Positions 5,017 through 5,933 of a stretch of DNA of 5,933 bases are shown here, in pieces. The translations under genes and the position numbers were made by a program. The stretch is taken from NCBI GenBank assembly GCA_002366995.1, contig DFCM01000087.1, positions 1-5,933 of the forward strand, in the 5' to 3' direction. The notes below the pieces were generated by a model that was not told where the DNA came from, did not search any database, and worked only from the letters and a program-made list of their open reading frames with translations. The stretch comes from a bacterium UBP3_UBA3054 (lineage in GTDB: Bacteria > Auribacterota > UBA3054). Numbering within the stretch: position 1 is the stretch's first letter; every line of letters starts with the position of its first letter.

Positions 5017-5933
5017 ATGGAAAAATACCGCGAGCTGGTCGATTATCTGCTTAGCAGCTATCCCAATATCATAAGGCCGGCCCTCGGCGCCATACCTTAT
5101 CCCTACCTTATCCCGGGCGGCTTCTACACCCAGCAGTGGGACTGGGACGCCTATTTCATGGCCAACCACCTTTGCAACAGGCGCGAACCGAAGCCGCAGT
5201 ACCTGAAGTACTGGGTGGACAATTTCCTTTCCATCTTCGACCCAGAAGAAGACACTCCGGCCTGCGTGAGAGCCGACGAGAAAGTGATCAGACATCCCTC
5301 CCTTATTCTGAAGCCGTTTTTGGCCAGGGGTGCCGTAAGGGCCATGAAGGACAACCACGCTGAGGACTGGGGAAGGGAAGTTTTCCCGAAGGTCGAGAAC
5401 ACCGTCCTCCGCTGGGAAAAAGTCAGACGCGATGAGCCAACCGGCCTCTTCTTCTGGTACGATTCCATGATGTCCGGCGCGGACAACAACCCTGCTGTCG
5501 GAGACAAGCCCGAGGACATCAACCAGGTCCTTTCCTGCGACGTCAACGCCTACATCTACGCGGAGTATCTGGCGCTTTCCGAAATGGCCTCGCTGCTCGC
5601 TTACACTGACAAGGCCGAACTGTACAAGAATAAAGCCGAAGACCTGAAAGCCAGGATCATAAAGCATCTCTACCACGTGGACGAGAATATGTTCTGGAAC
5701 AGGAGAAGGGACGGGCAGGTCATCAGAAGGAACGCTTTCAGTAACTACATTCCCTTGACCTTCGGCATCCTCGATGAGGAGAAGGGCAGAGTGCTTTTGA
5801 AAGATCATCTGATGGACAGGAAAATGCTTTCCCGCTACGGCGTAAGAAGCCTCGCACAGGACGACCCCGATTACAACAACGAGTGCATGATCGTTCCGTA
5901 TTCCAACTGGCAGGGACCGGTCTGGGTGGTCGC
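5017..5933 (+). CDS. Trehalase/GH63-like (alpha/alpha)6-barrel glycoside hydrolase, N-terminal part
   Basis: Seen: 305 codons from ATG 5017 to the right edge; the C-terminus is outside. Residues 33-46 (PGGFYTQQWDWDAY) align with the trehalase signature pattern PGGRFxExYxWDxY with substitutions. Residues 153-159 (SGADNNP) match the SGxDNSP segment that in GH37/GH63 enzymes carries the catalytic acid, making D156 the candidate. Residues 297-303 (NWQGPVW) match the NWRGPVW-type segment of GH63-like enzymes. No signal peptide, so cytoplasmic. Known: relatives hydrolyse trehalose, glucosyl- or mannosylglycerate, or other alpha-glucosides; the substrate cannot be fixed here, and the catalytic base would be in the missing part. 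It begins 6 bases after the lptD stop, with its Shine-Dalgarno overlapping that stop, so co-transcription is likely. The functional link to LPS assembly is unclear. Confidence 0.8.
   Translation, partial: MEKYRELVDYLLSSYPNIIRPALGAIPYPYLIPGGFYTQQWDWDAYFMANHLCNRREPKPQYLKYWVDNFLSIFDPEEDTPACVRADEKVIRHPSLILKPFLARGAVRAMKDNHAEDWGREVFPKVENTVLRWEKVRRDEPTGLFFWYDSMMSGADNNPAVGDKPEDINQVLSCDVNAYIYAEYLALSEMASLLAYTDKAELYKNKAEDLKARIIKHLYHVDENMFWNRRRDGQVIRRNAFSNYIPLTFGILDEEKGRVLLKDHLMDRKMLSRYGVRSLAQDDPDYNNECMIVPYSNWQGPVWVV

Noticed and set aside
4999..5808. Minus-strand open frame of 269 codons
   Set aside because: Antisense shadow of the glycoside hydrolase gene, whose frame shows clear family motifs.

Overview
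The window reads as chromosomal DNA from an uncultured Gram-negative bacterium. Evidence for a Gram-negative is an LptD-type outer-membrane LPS assembly protein with a signal peptide. Genes are moderately GC-rich with C/G-ending codons and frequent AGG/AGA arginine codons, while intergenic stretches are AT-rich. I cannot assign a phylum; a host-associated PVC-group lineage is only a guess. No mobile element, CRISPR array, tRNA or rRNA was seen.

Left part, minus strand (1-1962): a 5' portion of trpE (anthranilate synthase component I, cut by the window edge). It is preceded by a complete trp attenuation leader: promoter (919-947), a 25-residue leader peptide with three consecutive Trp codons (810-887), a mid-leader hairpin (827-848) and a perfect 15-bp intrinsic terminator with a U-tract (743-784) ahead of the trpE start. 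Upstream on the same strand is a gene for a WYL-domain transcription regulator (961-1962).

Centre (1963-2304): a divergent intergenic region between the WYL regulator and lptD. It holds an 18-bp perfect palindrome, two further dyads, one consensus DnaA box with two weaker neighbours in the same orientation, and candidate promoters facing both ways.

Right part, plus strand (2305-5933): lptD (901 residues) followed after 6 bases by a trehalase/GH63-like (alpha/alpha)6-barrel glycoside hydrolase that runs off the window. The short gap, with the Shine-Dalgarno overlapping the lptD stop, implies a shared transcript.

Together the left half is a tryptophan-biosynthesis entry point apparently controlled twice, by transcription attenuation and by feedback inhibition (LLES motif in TrpE). 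The right half is an envelope-assembly gene coupled to a cytoplasmic sugar hydrolase. The most informative item is the trp leader: a short gene outside usual gene calls whose codon content, hairpins and terminator together tell a regulatory story.
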